The notes beneath the pieces were generated by a model that was given only the letters and a program-made list of their open reading frames with translations, ran no database searches and was not told where the DNA came from. 64,000 nt of DNA from Globisporangium splendens (taxonomy: Eukaryota; Oomycota; Peronosporomycetes; Pythiales; Pythiaceae): the NCBI GenBank assembly GCA_006386115.1, contig VFIW01000042.1, positions 1 through 64,000 of the forward strand. The letters run 5' to 3'. Below are positions 50,825-61,107 of this stretch, in pieces. Made by a program: the position numbers and the translations under genes. The number at the start of each line of letters is the position of its first letter. Within the stretch, counting starts at the first letter, position 1.

Positions 50825-52986
50825 TTAATTGAATGGCCGTGCTGTAATATCAAACACTGATATATTGCGAAGGCGCGGGTCGTTCAGTCGACATACGTGA
50901 GGGTAATCGTCAATGGTTACCCTATCAGATCTCTTGTTGGCTTGCTCGACGATCGTAAAAAGAGTCACGCGAAAGTTCGGAGGCTGACAGAGATATCTCG
51001 CCGGTGACAAGATCAGAAGAGTGTGCCAATCAGCAATCGATATCAGGTACTTCCCGCCAATGACAATGTACCCGAGCCGAACGAGGTCATAGCTACTTAA
51101 TGCAGCTATGTGTTCGCCTCTGTCGCCTTTTCGCATCTCGTAAATATCGGAGCAGCCAAGGCCACCGACGAGTGATGCTCTGATAGCAAGTGCCTTCTCA
51201 ACTTCGCATGGAGAAGTTCGTTTTGAAAGCTTGTTTCTGGGAGAGGTATCTTGCCAGTGAATCAGAAGCGGAAGCAAGTTGACTGCCATCAGAATCAACT
51301 TCGCCACGTAAAGTTGTGTGACATTCCCGTTCAGCCGTAGCGACACTTCAGTGGTGAAGAAATCGAATAAACGCAAGTCTTCAAAGCCTGATGAATGAAC
51401 CACAGTCAGCAAATGCCCCCGTTAGGAGCGTCAAACCATCCTGAACTCCCGAGCTCTTGGCGCAGATAGTGCATCAGGCAGAAAATAATCACCGTGGGAC
51501 CAAACATATGCTCACTCGTTCGACGACGAAGAAGCTTTGCGATCATGTTGAGGACGCTGTAGTAGAAGAGCATGAATTCGCAAATGGCGGGATACATCAC
51601 GAACCAGTTCTCAGAGAGCGAGGTTTGGTCTCCGTCATACCGGCACCCGATCGTGAAGAAAGCTGCCAACGTAGTCTTGAACCTCGGAAGCAGAACAATT
51701 GGAAGGTAATGGAAGTTTCGCGCGCAAGACATGACCCCAATCCCCATCGTATGCCACTTGGTGACTCCCAGTCGATGTCCGTTATGCAGAGCAACAATAC
51801 AGATCAGCCAGCGGAACATCACAAAGCCAACCGCAATGTTGGAGATCAGAGTTTCAAGGTCGTATTCGCTCTCCACCACAACTTTGCTGTACGGTTCGAG
51901 CAGAAATAGCCCGTATTGCGCGCCGTTTTCTATCGAGACCGAGCTGAACCACTGAGTTGTAGCTGTCGAGGTCAACTTGGAGCCCCAATAGTTGACGCTG
52001 GGGACGCTACTGCACTCTGCTGCAGCTGAACAATCTCGGTCTCGGTTGTCGTAGATGCCGAATAGATGTTGAGGGAATGTTGTGTTTACCTTGGTGCTCA
52101 GCACGTCAGAATACCACTTCGTGCCCGTCGGATCTTCATACCAGCCATTGCGCCAGGTTCCTCCAGGTTGACCAAGCCATTCAGCTGTTCTGGATTCGCG
52201 AACTGAGCGGGTCGTCGCTCGGAAGTATGATAAGGTGTCGGATGTTGAGTCGAAAGTTCCCTCCAGCCGAAAAACACAGGCGCTACCATCCCAACCTGGA
52301 ATAGCGTATCGTGCTTCCTTGCTGTTGTCCCAAAAGGGCTTGATGAGGACTGGCAACGAGTTTGGAATGAGCTTCATCGTCGTGCTATTCAAACCGCTCA
52401 CAATGCGCAATGTGTCTGTCGTGACGTTGTAGCCCAATGTCACACAACTCTCGAAAAGGTTGTCTAGCGTCGATGCGATCGCATCGCACGTGTGGACGAA
52501 GAATGCTTGTGAGTCGGCGCCAAGAACCATTTCGTCACGTTCAAGTACGCGATAACCGTGGACGAGAGTTCCTGCCGTGTCGATCGTAGTGGTTGTACTT
52601 GCCATGAGAGCTTTTTGAAGCTGGATCGGTTTGTACTGTCGTCCAACCATCACGCATACGATTAATCTGTCGGAATACGGGTTGTCGTGCATTCCCTCGA
52701 TGGATCCCGGACCAAGTTCGGGGCTGCGTCCGAAGAAAGTGTACTGGTACGTGGTCGATGAGTTCCAGACGACGCCCAGCAGCTGCGACGAGAGCAGAGC
52801 AAACATGAACCCCCATAGTGACCAATTGTACAAGGCTACAACGACTCGAAAGATCTCCCAGCTCTTTGAGAGCGTCTTACTGTGCTTGCTGTCGTGGTCA
52901 AGGGACACATTTTCAGTGCTGACGGGTATCGAAGGGAAAACATTCGCTTGGAGCATTCGCCGGACGCTCGATAGTTCTGGGACCAT
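50825..52986 (-). CDS. Polytopic membrane protein J, family M1, with a one-base frameshift
   Basis: Unrecognised family present four times in this region. ATG at 52986. First membrane segment at about residues 50-75 (LYNWSLWGFMFALLSSQLLG), then a roughly 290-residue polar domain with Cys and N-glycosylation sequons (LGYNVTTDTLRIV, IPGWDGSACVFRLEG, NGWYEDPTGTKWYSDV). Further segments follow (ISNIAVGFVMFRWLICIVAL, YPAICEFMLFYYSVLNMI, LYVAKLILMAVNLLPLLIH). The frame stops at 51406 and resumes at 51412, where the G-run complementary to 51416-51420 has five bases and six would fit the paralogs. Everything else is intact up to 50825, including the C-terminal domain (EVEKALAIRASLVGGLG, YDLVRLGYIVIGGKYLISI). 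Possibly a functional gene with a base-call error, otherwise a young pseudogene. Confidence 0.6.
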
Positions 52987-53512
52987 CTTTGTTGAATGAA
53001 GCGAATTTCTGACTGAAGTGTCCTTGGAGAAACTCGAAACCACACACAACAAACTATTAATACCGAGAGATTGATGAAGATCGGTGGTTAAGCTGGGGGC
53101 GAAGCAACTTCCTCACTGCGGAAATGGCTGTTATGATACTACTGAACATCGCACCCGAAGTGATACGTGACGTAGTAGTACTGATCTCAGTCCGCCCGAA
53201 TCCGAGTGCTGATTACAGATCAGATTTTGGCTTAAAATATGCCAGAGCGTTCGTGGGGAAGATTGCATGTACGGCAGAACCTGCTGCGAAGTTTTTTGTT
53301 CGTCAGTGAGTAAACATCGACCTTATGCAATGCGTACAAGTCCGGATCAATGACGAAGGTCGAAGCGTGGCGCTCTTCGCTTCAGATAAACGAGGTATTG
53401 GCGTGCAGTAGCTGACACGAGCGCATGAAAGGATACAATGTCTTGACAAAGTTTTCTCAACGTTGGTATGTGGAACAACAAGCATAGCAAAGCTCGAGCT
53501 GAAAGCGGCATC
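52987..53512. other. Intergenic between family copies J and K
   Basis: No feature recognised. It contains the upstream region of J, and short ORFs of no evident meaning. Confidence 0.4.
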
Positions 53513-55241
53513 TCAACAGAAGGCAATGGCGAAGATAACGATCCGTGATACATGCTCTACACGAAGTTCATCGGCAAGGGCGCAACGAAATGTCTGACCA
53601 ACAAATTGTCGCCGACTCTGGGCCACTGATGGAACAAAAGTGGGGTTTCTCGTGGACAGAACATGTTCCATCTTCTTCCAGGCTGATTGAATAAGCACAG
53701 ACTCGAAGATTTGAGAAAGGCTGGTGCGATCGACGAGGCGACATAACCAGGAACCAGAACCAGTCCTCCATCGGCACCAGGTATTTATCTCCAAGGATGA
53801 TATATCCGATCCGAACAAGTTCGTAGCAGGAGAGTACATGGGGTTGATCATCCTGCTGTATCGCTGTTGTAAAAGGTCAGGCACTGACTTTTCTGGAGTG
53901 TCGGACAATATAGTTTCGGTGATATGATAGCGGTCGGCCAAGTCCACCAACAGTGCAAGCTCGAATGGCGACAGATTTCTCGACTTGCAGAATCGTGGTA
54001 GAGTGCGGAATGGATCTCTTGGCCCAGAGAAATGGTATCAAATTCAACACCAGCACGATTATTTCGGCGAGAAAGAGCGACTTGATGTTCCCATTCATGC
54101 GCAGCGCTGCGTCCGTTGTGAAGAAATCGAGTAGCGTCATTTTTGCATACGCCTCCGATGAAACCACAGTTGCAATTCTTCCATCGAATTCGAACCAACC
54201 CGTCTGCGCAATGCTGAAGCGGAGATTGTGCATCAAGTAAAAGAAGACCATAGTTGGACCGAACAGCATATCACTCACCCGACGGCTTGAAAGCTTCGCA
54301 ACCAGGCTAAGGAGACTGAAGTAGAACAGCAGGAACTCGCCGATTGCTGGGTAGATGACGAACCACGCTTCTGCCATCGCTTTTTGCTCCCCCTCAAACT
54401 GGCATCCAACGGTGAAGAAGGCAGCAAAGGTTGTTTTGAGCCTGGGCAGCAGCATGAGTGGGAGACAACTGAAAAATCGAGAAGATGAGAGGCACCCGAT
54501 ACCAAGTACGGTCGGCTCCGTGACGCCAGCTTTTACACTTTTCTCGAAAATGACGATCAAAATGGACCACCGAAAAAGCAACAAACCGAGCGACATGTTC
54601 GATACCAAAATATCGATGCTGTATTTGCTAATGACGGATCTGGTTTGCAACGCTTCAAACAGGAAGAGACCGAAACGATGCCCATTTGACACAGCGACTG
54701 AGTTATGCATTTCTGTAACCTCGGTAAAACTGAGAGAAGCCCCCCAAGACTCTGTGCGCAAAGGAGTATTGCATTCTGCAGACTTGCAATCCAGTTCAAG
54801 GTTGGTCATGGTGTCAAAGTGTCGGAGTCGTATGCCGTACGTAAGCTGTGGGTCGGCGCTGCCAATGTAGCTGTACCATTTCATTCCCGATGGGTCTTCA
54901 TACCAGCCGTTCTTCTATACCCCACCAGGACGGCCGATCCACTCTATGGTTTTTGCCTCGTGTACGGGTCTTGAGACTCCATGCAGGATTGTGGATGATT
55001 CAGCTTCATTGTTGTATTTTCCTTCGAGATTGAAAACACACGCACTTCCATCCCACCCAGGAATTGCATAGCGTGCGTATATTCCGTTGTCCCAGAATGG
55101 CATGATCAGAACCGGCAACGAGCCGATGAGAAGCTTCATCGTCGAACTTTCCTCATCGTCGACGATTCGAAGCGCATCGCGAGTGACGTTACACCCCAAC
55201 TTTGCACAGCTTTCGACGATTCCGTCCAGTGTCGTCACCAC
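53513..55241 (-). pseudogene. Family M1 copy K, 5'-truncated pseudogene
   Basis: Homology to J, L and M begins abruptly at about 55240, in a segment matching roughly residue 190 of J (LDGIVESCAKLGCNVTRDAL), so the first membrane segment and half of the polar domain are missing. An in-frame TAG at 54915-54917 stands where the paralogs have Trp in the motif W-R/K-N-G-W-Y. The long frame then runs from 54884 to 53877 with the membrane segments conserved (GLLLFRWSILIVIF, YPAIGEFLLFYFSLLSLVAK). Frame changes near 53900 and 53780 scatter the C-terminal domain over three frames. Confidence 0.8.
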
Positions 55242-55729
55242 CTCGATATCAATTTAGAGAAAAGGGTTGGTGGGTTTTACCCAAACATCCCGCTGGGTCA
55301 CGTTCAGTGGCAACTTTTGGGGATGATTTTCTTCCGATTGTTACAAAAACGGTACTATATTGCTTTCTTGCCAGACTACTCTCAAATGTAATACTGGTGG
55401 AAATCTGTCCAACATGAGTGTTTATCTTCCGAACAGTCTTCCTGACAAACCTCTTGACCCACATTACACCGATTGCCGACTTCATAATTCCCAAGTGCCG
55501 AATGCGCGTCGCAGGTGGCGAATCGCTGGCGCTGCGTAACGCGCGCACGCAGGAGACGTGGCCACTGCTAAACGGTCCGTTCTATTTTCGCCCTCGCCCC
55601 GTCTGAGAAGCTAAATTATCGATGCGCTCTGGTCAGTGGGTAAGACGCATCTGGTGTTGTTGTTTGGGCATTGACAGCGTGCGCATTTGCTGGAACGCGC
55701 GGGCGAGACAGACAACACGCTCCGCAGCC
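55242..55729. other. Head-to-head spacer between copies K and L
   Basis: Replaces the missing 5' part of K. No similarity to the family is visible here and no other ORF is convincing. Presumed promoter of L in its right half. Confidence 0.4.
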
Positions 55730-57487
55730 ATGCAGCTGAGCGGGTCGCCGACCATCTCGCGTGTGGTCCCGTTCGGCGGCGACATCGATGCGCTGTCGTC
55801 CATGAACGCGAAGAAACCAAAGTCGAAGCCGACGATGGGAAAGAGGGGCTCAGACGGCAGCACGCGTTTGGTAACTGCTATCACGATGCTGCAGCGACTT
55901 GGCGCGCTCTACAACTGGTGTGCGTGGACGTTCATCATGGTCATGGTGTCGTCGCAGTTTCTCAGTCTTTTCTGGAACTCGGTCGAGACGTCCCAGAACT
56001 TGTATTTTGGACAAGATCCGCTGCTCGGACCGTACGAGATCGGTGGCTCGAACGATGAGCCGTACGCGGATCGCGTGCTCGCGTGCATTGAAGATGGAAG
56101 GTACTACCGGCCGGTCCAGCTCAGCGAGGCGCTGACGTGGAAGCAGAACAAGCCGATCGATGCCGTCAAGACACAGCAATCCGTCAACGGGTATCGTCTT
56201 GTGCAGCGCGAAGGGCTCGTGTTGGATTCTGCGGCACTCGCTGCGTACAGTGGAGCATGTGTGCTGATTGCGGCGACGTTGGAGACGATTTGTGAGACGT
56301 GCGCGGCACTCGGGTACAATGTGACGCAGGATAGTCTTCGTGTGCTCAATGGAGTCCAGAGCACCACGACGTATCTCATCGCGAACTCCCTGCCAGTACT
56401 CGTGATGCCGTACTGGGACGGTACGATTTTTTCCCGCTTTGCGATCCCGAGTTACGACGGCAGTGCGTGTGTCATTCGTCTCTTGGGCCGGTATCTGGAC
56501 AACTCGCAGACCGCGGTGATCTTTCGTGGTGTGAACCGGACGATTCGCGAGACGAAGACGGTCGAGTGGCTCCGTCGTCCCAATGGAGTTTGGAGAAACG
56601 GGTGGTACGAAGACCAGGAAGGCGGGAAGTGGTACTCCGATGTCATCAGCACAAACCAGCACTCTGCTCTCGGGATCTCACACCGGCAGTTCGATATGTT
56701 GCGGAACCAAGAACTCGATTGTGTGCGCACAAAAGAGTGCAAGGAGTTTCCTGTCACGGAGCATTGGGGATCGAAGTTCAGTACAACGGACCAACCGCTT
56801 TACTATAACTCCATCACGATTTCGAATGGGCACCGTTACGGAGTCTTTCTTTTTGAGCAGCCCCAGCGCCGAACCGCGACCAGCATTTATGACTGGGAGA
56901 CCCTCATCTCCAACTTATCGCTCGCGCTGCTCCTGCCACGTTGGATGCTGGTCATGTACGCGCTGCAGTATGGGTACTTCGAAGGGAAAAGCAGCTGGTA
57001 CAACGCTGGCATTGGGTGTCTGGCAAATTCTCGAAGTTTTAACTTGCTTCCAATTGCTCTTCTCCCGCGCCTCAAAACCACGCTCTCGGCATTTTGGACA
57101 ATCGGTTGTGAGTTTGAAGGCGAACAGAAGGCGCTCTCGGAAGCCTGGTTTGTGATGTACCCTGCCATTCTGGAGCTCGTGTTGTTATATTACAGCTTGC
57201 TGAACATCATCTCGAAGGTCTTGCGACGGCGAATATCGGATGCTCCTTTCGGCCCAAGCGTGATCTTCTTTTGCTTGATGCACTGGGCACGGATGGATAT
57301 CGCCCAGTCGAGCTGGTTTGGCATCGATGGAAGGGTGACGACGCTCATTAGCTCCAGCGAGTTCGAAGAATTGCGCTTAATCGACTTTTTCACGACCAAG
57401 ACACCACTTCGCATGAACAGCAACGTCCAGTCGCTGATGATCATTTTGAGCAGCATCGAGCGCAAAAGTTCAACTCGGATATATTAA
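55730..57487 (+). CDS. Polytopic membrane protein L, family M1, C-terminally shortened (585 aa)
   Basis: Open single-exon frame. ATG at 55730 chosen because family similarity begins after it; an in-frame ATG at 55622 exists. Short cytosolic N-terminus rich in Lys, then a first membrane segment (TFIMVMVSSQFLSLFWNS), the conserved polar domain (LGPYEIGGSNDEPYADRVLA, ALGYNVTQDSLRVL, NGWYEDQEGGKWYSDVIS), and later segments (NLSLALLLPRWMLVMYALQY, YPAILELVLLYYSLLNIISK, GPSVIIFFC-like). Similarity ends after TTKTPLRMNSNVQSLMI. The next residues (SSIERKSSTRIY) are unrelated and the roughly 180-residue C-terminal domain of J and M is gone. It may still make a membrane protein, but lacks a domain. Family function unknown. 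Confidence 0.6.
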   Translation: MQLSGSPTISRVVPFGGDIDALSSMNAKKPKSKPTMGKRGSDGSTRLVTAITMLQRLGALYNWCAWTFIMVMVSSQFLSLFWNSVETSQNLYFGQDPLLGPYEIGGSNDEPYADRVLACIEDGRYYRPVQLSEALTWKQNKPIDAVKTQQSVNGYRLVQREGLVLDSAALAAYSGACVLIAATLETICETCAALGYNVTQDSLRVLNGVQSTTTYLIANSLPVLVMPYWDGTIFSRFAIPSYDGSACVIRLLGRYLDNSQTAVIFRGVNRTIRETKTVEWLRRPNGVWRNGWYEDQEGGKWYSDVISTNQHSALGISHRQFDMLRNQELDCVRTKECKEFPVTEHWGSKFSTTDQPLYYNSITISNGHRYGVFLFEQPQRRTATSIYDWETLISNLSLALLLPRWMLVMYALQYGYFEGKSSWYNAGIGCLANSRSFNLLPIALLPRLKTTLSAFWTIGCEFEGEQKALSEAWFVMYPAILELVLLYYSLLNIISKVLRRRISDAPFGPSVIFFCLMHWARMDIAQSSWFGIDGRVTTLISSSEFEELRLIDFFTTKTPLRMNSNVQSLMIILSSIERKSSTRIY

Positions 57488-57593
57488 AGATGGCAGCACG
57501 CTGCCTCGAGTCGACGTGAAACGAATGACACAACGTCACATCGGCTTGAGCCGCTGATTGCAACCAATTTACAACGCAACATTCGAGCAAACG

Positions 57594-59283
57594 ATGCTAT
57601 CTGTTCGCTTCGGAAGACCCAAGCGCGTGGGAAGAGTTGGACCTGTTGAGCCGTCGCTGGATCATGTCCAAGCTTCCGCCCGCAAGCCCAGCATGAAGCG
57701 AATTACCAAGATACAGATGCTTGGGTCTTGGTATAACTGGGCTGTGTGGGTCTTCATCATCACGATGATACTATCCCAGTTCCTCAGTGTTGTGTGGGAC
57801 ACAGTGGAGACCGACCAGCATCTTGTGTATGGACAAAGTCCAACTCTTGGACCCTATTCGATCGGCGGCTCCAATGACGAGCCTTACACGGATCGCGCAA
57901 TCGTTTGCGTCACAGAAGGTGAGAGTGTCAGGGCTGTAGCGATGAGTGACGTGCTGGAGCGGAGAAGTACGCTGACTGTCGATACGACGGGGAGAGCAGT
58001 AGACAGTTATCGCCTGGTACGAGGACCAGACAGCCGAGAAATGGTACTCTGATGTTATAAGCAGCGACCAGAAGTCGGCGCTTGGGATCCCACAGAGACA
58101 ATTTAATACGTTGACTGGTGACGAGATGGATTGTATCCACTCATCCGATTGCGACGAACTCCCTGTTACCGACCATTGGGGATCAAAATTCTCTACAACC
58201 GACCAGGCGATGTCGATCACGTCGATCGCCATTTCCAACGGCAACCGCTTTGGTCTCTTTCTGTACGATCAACCCTCCCGTCGATTTGTGACGAGTGTGT
58301 ACGATTGGGCGACGCTGATCTCGAATGTTTTCATCTGTTTGCTGTTGTCGCGATGGATGTTTGCCGTGTATGCGCTGCAGTTTGCCTACTTTCAAGGCGA
58401 GAGCAATTGGCACAACGCTGGCATTGGGTGTCTGGCGAACTCGCGTAGCTTCAATCTGCTTCCGATCGTGCTTTTACCGCGATTGCACATGGTGCTTTCT
58501 GCGTTTTGGACCGTCGGCTGCGAGTTTGAGGGCGAGCAAAAGGGGCTGTCTGAAGCCTGGTTTGCGATGTACCCCGCTATCCTCGAGCTGGTGCTACTGC
58601 AGTTTAGTTTGCTGAACTTCCTGGCAAAAGTCGTGCGGCATCGCATCCCTGACTGGCCATTTGGGCCGTCCATCATCATCTTTTGCCTGATGCACCGATT
58701 TCGCCTCGAGATTGCCCAGTCGGAGTGGTTTGGGATCGACGGACGCGTGACGCCTCTCGTGCTCTCGACTGAATTTGAACAATTGCGCTTGGTGGACATG
58801 TTCACGACCGATGTCGGGTTTCGACTGAATGGGAATGTGAAGTCGCTGATCGTTGTGAAATTGGTCGTGCTTGGGCTGAACTTTGTGCCACTGCTGTGGA
58901 ATGTCATGCGTCCAAGGTCGGTAAGCTCAAATACGACCGCGGCAAGTGGGATCGAGAAAGCACTTGCGATTCGAGCTGACAATGTCGGTGGTTTGGGGCG
59001 ATCGGCTTCGACGGACGCGTACGAGATGTGGAGTGAGGGCGCTGACCATTGCACAGTGGGTCTCAATAGCTACGAGCTTGTGCGACTCGGGTACGTCGTG
59101 TTCGGAGGTCGCTTTGTGATTTCGTTTGACGACTGGGAGGTTGTGACGATGCTTTCGCCCTTGCAAAGATTTTACCACTTGTGGAACCACCGTGTGACTT
59201 TGCTCACGCTTCGAGACGCCGCATGGAGCAAGTATACCTGCGAACACATCCAAATGTGTCGCCTCGATGATCCTCGATTGTAG
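57594..59283 (+). pseudogene. Family M1 copy M with internal deletion
   Basis: ATG at 57594, first membrane segment (WVFIITMILSQFLSVVWDTV) and the conserved start of the polar domain (LGPYSIGGSNDEPYTDRAIV). After VDSYRLV (about 58015) the sequence jumps to the family motif WYEDQ..KWYSDVIS in another frame. Compared with L this loses about 400 bases, and the join falls in a short TGGTAC microhomology. The original frame therefore stops at 58052. The rest, to 59283, is open and complete, including the C-terminal domain (GIEKALAIRADNVGGLGRS, YELVRLGYVVFGGRFVIS, MCRLDDPRL), which tells what L and K lack. Confidence 0.8.
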
Positions 59284-61107
59284 GAGATTCCAGTTTGGCA
59301 GATCATGGGGCGTCCTATCAAGTGATAGCTTGCAAACGGAGTCCCGACGGGCGAACATCTTCGCGAAACTCCGAGCCGCCGGTGCTGCTGCTTTTAGAAT
59401 CGAGCAGGTGCACCACGGCGTCGACTTTACGCTCCAATTCGACTTCGAGGCTCTCGTGCGCAGAGCCGTCGAGCCGTCGCCTAGGAAAGCGAAGATTACC
59501 AGCACAGGGTAAACATTTTTTCCCATGCACGGCCGCAGTCTATGCTCGCGGTCCAAACCAGAGCAGGAATATGCTGGGAACGGGAACAATCAGGGGACAG
59601 ACACAGCGGGCAGATTTTCTTGGTCTAAAGCTGGTAGGGTCTGAGGTGTAAATGCGATGGACGACCAAGAAGAGACCAAGAACAAAGTGGCGCACGTACT
59701 TGATGAAGCTTTCAGGATCAAATAGGGAGCTGCTGTGGCATGTGCACAAGTCCACACTTTGGCTGGAACAGACGCAAATCTGCATGCGAATCGTGTCTGT
59801 TAATACAAACAGCAGGAAGAGGATCGGCAGCAGCCCCACACTCGCGTGTTTTGACTCGCGTGCCTGTCTGTTGGCCTCAACGATTCCGTATGCGACGCGG
59901 CGCAGAAAACAGGTGCCTCCGACCACCCCAACAGCATGTTCCCCGAATGGATGGGGAGTTTCGTCAGCATGTCCATACAGTGCATCTATGTCGGCATGGT
60001 GCAGACTGTCTGGTTGCTGCGGCTTTTGACAATCTGTTCTGAGTCCCGACGGGACTGACTGGCAGAGGATGGAATCAAGTGACACGCGTGTCTCCATATG
60101 CCCAGCAACTTGCACGTTGAACGCCGCGTTTGCGCTGCCTTTCCCCACACGTTGGTGTCCAATCGCCGCAAGGGACGACATGTGCCGATCGCATCGGACA
60201 AGACCGAGGGAGGGAGGGAAGGAAGCGCATGCACATGCAGCTGCCTTTTCTGTTTTCTGTGTGCTGCCAGCCAGTCGTCTCCAGGCGTCACGCACTCCGC
60301 CGTGTTTAAGCAAACAGCAACAACACCGCACGAACGGCTGCCGATCTTTGCAGAGAAGCGTCCTCGTCGACTGCAACACGCTGACCCATAACGCTTTATG
60401 CGCCATAAAGAGGCAAGACGTATATAAATCAGTGTGTTTATCTACTATACGAAGGCTGTTGAGATGCGATAGAGGCTCTTGTTGACGCTTCAGTTGGTAA
60501 CGTCTCGGGACGATGACCAAGTGACCAACTGGACAAGTGCTTTCGTCGCGGACACATCAGTGGATGTCCTCTTCGCTCCCAAACACGCGCTCCCCTAGCC
60601 CGTGACCTGCGAGCCCTCACTGCGCAAACCGAATTTCTCGTCGTGCACAAGGTCCGAATGAACGGCAGTTCTACGAGCCTATATAAATCGATACTATCGT
60701 GTATGACAGGCCAGCCAATTAATGCAGGGTCAAATCCTATGAACACGCAAGTTAGGCACGTCGTTGTCCATGTCTCACTTGAACGCGCTTTGGGTCCCGC
60801 GTACTATCATTTCTGGGATTCTTCAGATGGGATTTACCAGGAATGTGCTCCACCTTTTGCGTCCCGCGTACTAGTACCCACACCCGATCTTCAATGCAAA
60901 CATCAACTGTGATCAGTAAATCCCAATTCGATGTACAAGTCCGCGAGGTGCAAATCGCCGCAAAGCACGCAGGCACATTTCCTCAAACACGGTGAATGAA
61001 ACCTGACCTCTCCACACGACAGCCGCATATAGATTTCAGTATGCTGTCTACTACAACAGACGTTTTCTTTCGCACACATCAAGGCGGTGGTGAGAAGCGT
61101 TGCGCGC
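59284..61107. other. Long sparse region
   Basis: 1.8 kb with no assured gene. Two TATATAAAT sequences occur near 60421 and 60680. One long minus-strand ORF is listed separately. No repeat or RNA gene recognised. Confidence 0.4.
59540..60520 (-). CDS. Uncharacterised long ORF (326 codons), weak
   Basis: Open for 981 bases, which is long for chance. The protein is Cys- and Arg-rich with hydrophobic patches (GLLPILFLLFVLTDTI, YVRHFVLGLFLVVHRIY), no domain I recognise and no second copy. Other ORFs of 100-140 codons run across the same stretch on the opposite strand. Its first start is not a clear ATG context. Treat as hypothetical; a decayed gene is possible. Confidence 0.25.
   Translation of the reverse strand: MVIVPRRYQLKRQQEPLSHLNSLRIVDKHTDLYTSCLFMAHKALWVSVLQSTRTLLCKDRQPFVRCCCCLLKHGGVRDAWRRLAGSTQKTEKAAACACASFPPSLGLVRCDRHMSSLAAIGHQRVGKGSANAAFNVQVAGHMETRVSLDSILCQSVPSGLRTDCQKPQQPDSLHHADIDALYGHADETPHPFGEHAVGVVGGTCFLRRVAYGIVEANRQARESKHASVGLLPILFLLFVLTDTIRMQICVCSSQSVDLCTCHSSSLFDPESFIKYVRHFVLGLFLVVHRIYTSDPTSFRPRKSARCVCPLIVPVPSIFLLWFGPRA

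Noticed and set aside
58927..59589. 220-codon minus-strand ORF with a signal-peptide-like N-terminus
   Set aside because: Most of it is antisense to the conserved C-terminal domain of copy M, so it is a shadow. Only the start lies in free sequence, and this is mentioned as a weak finding.
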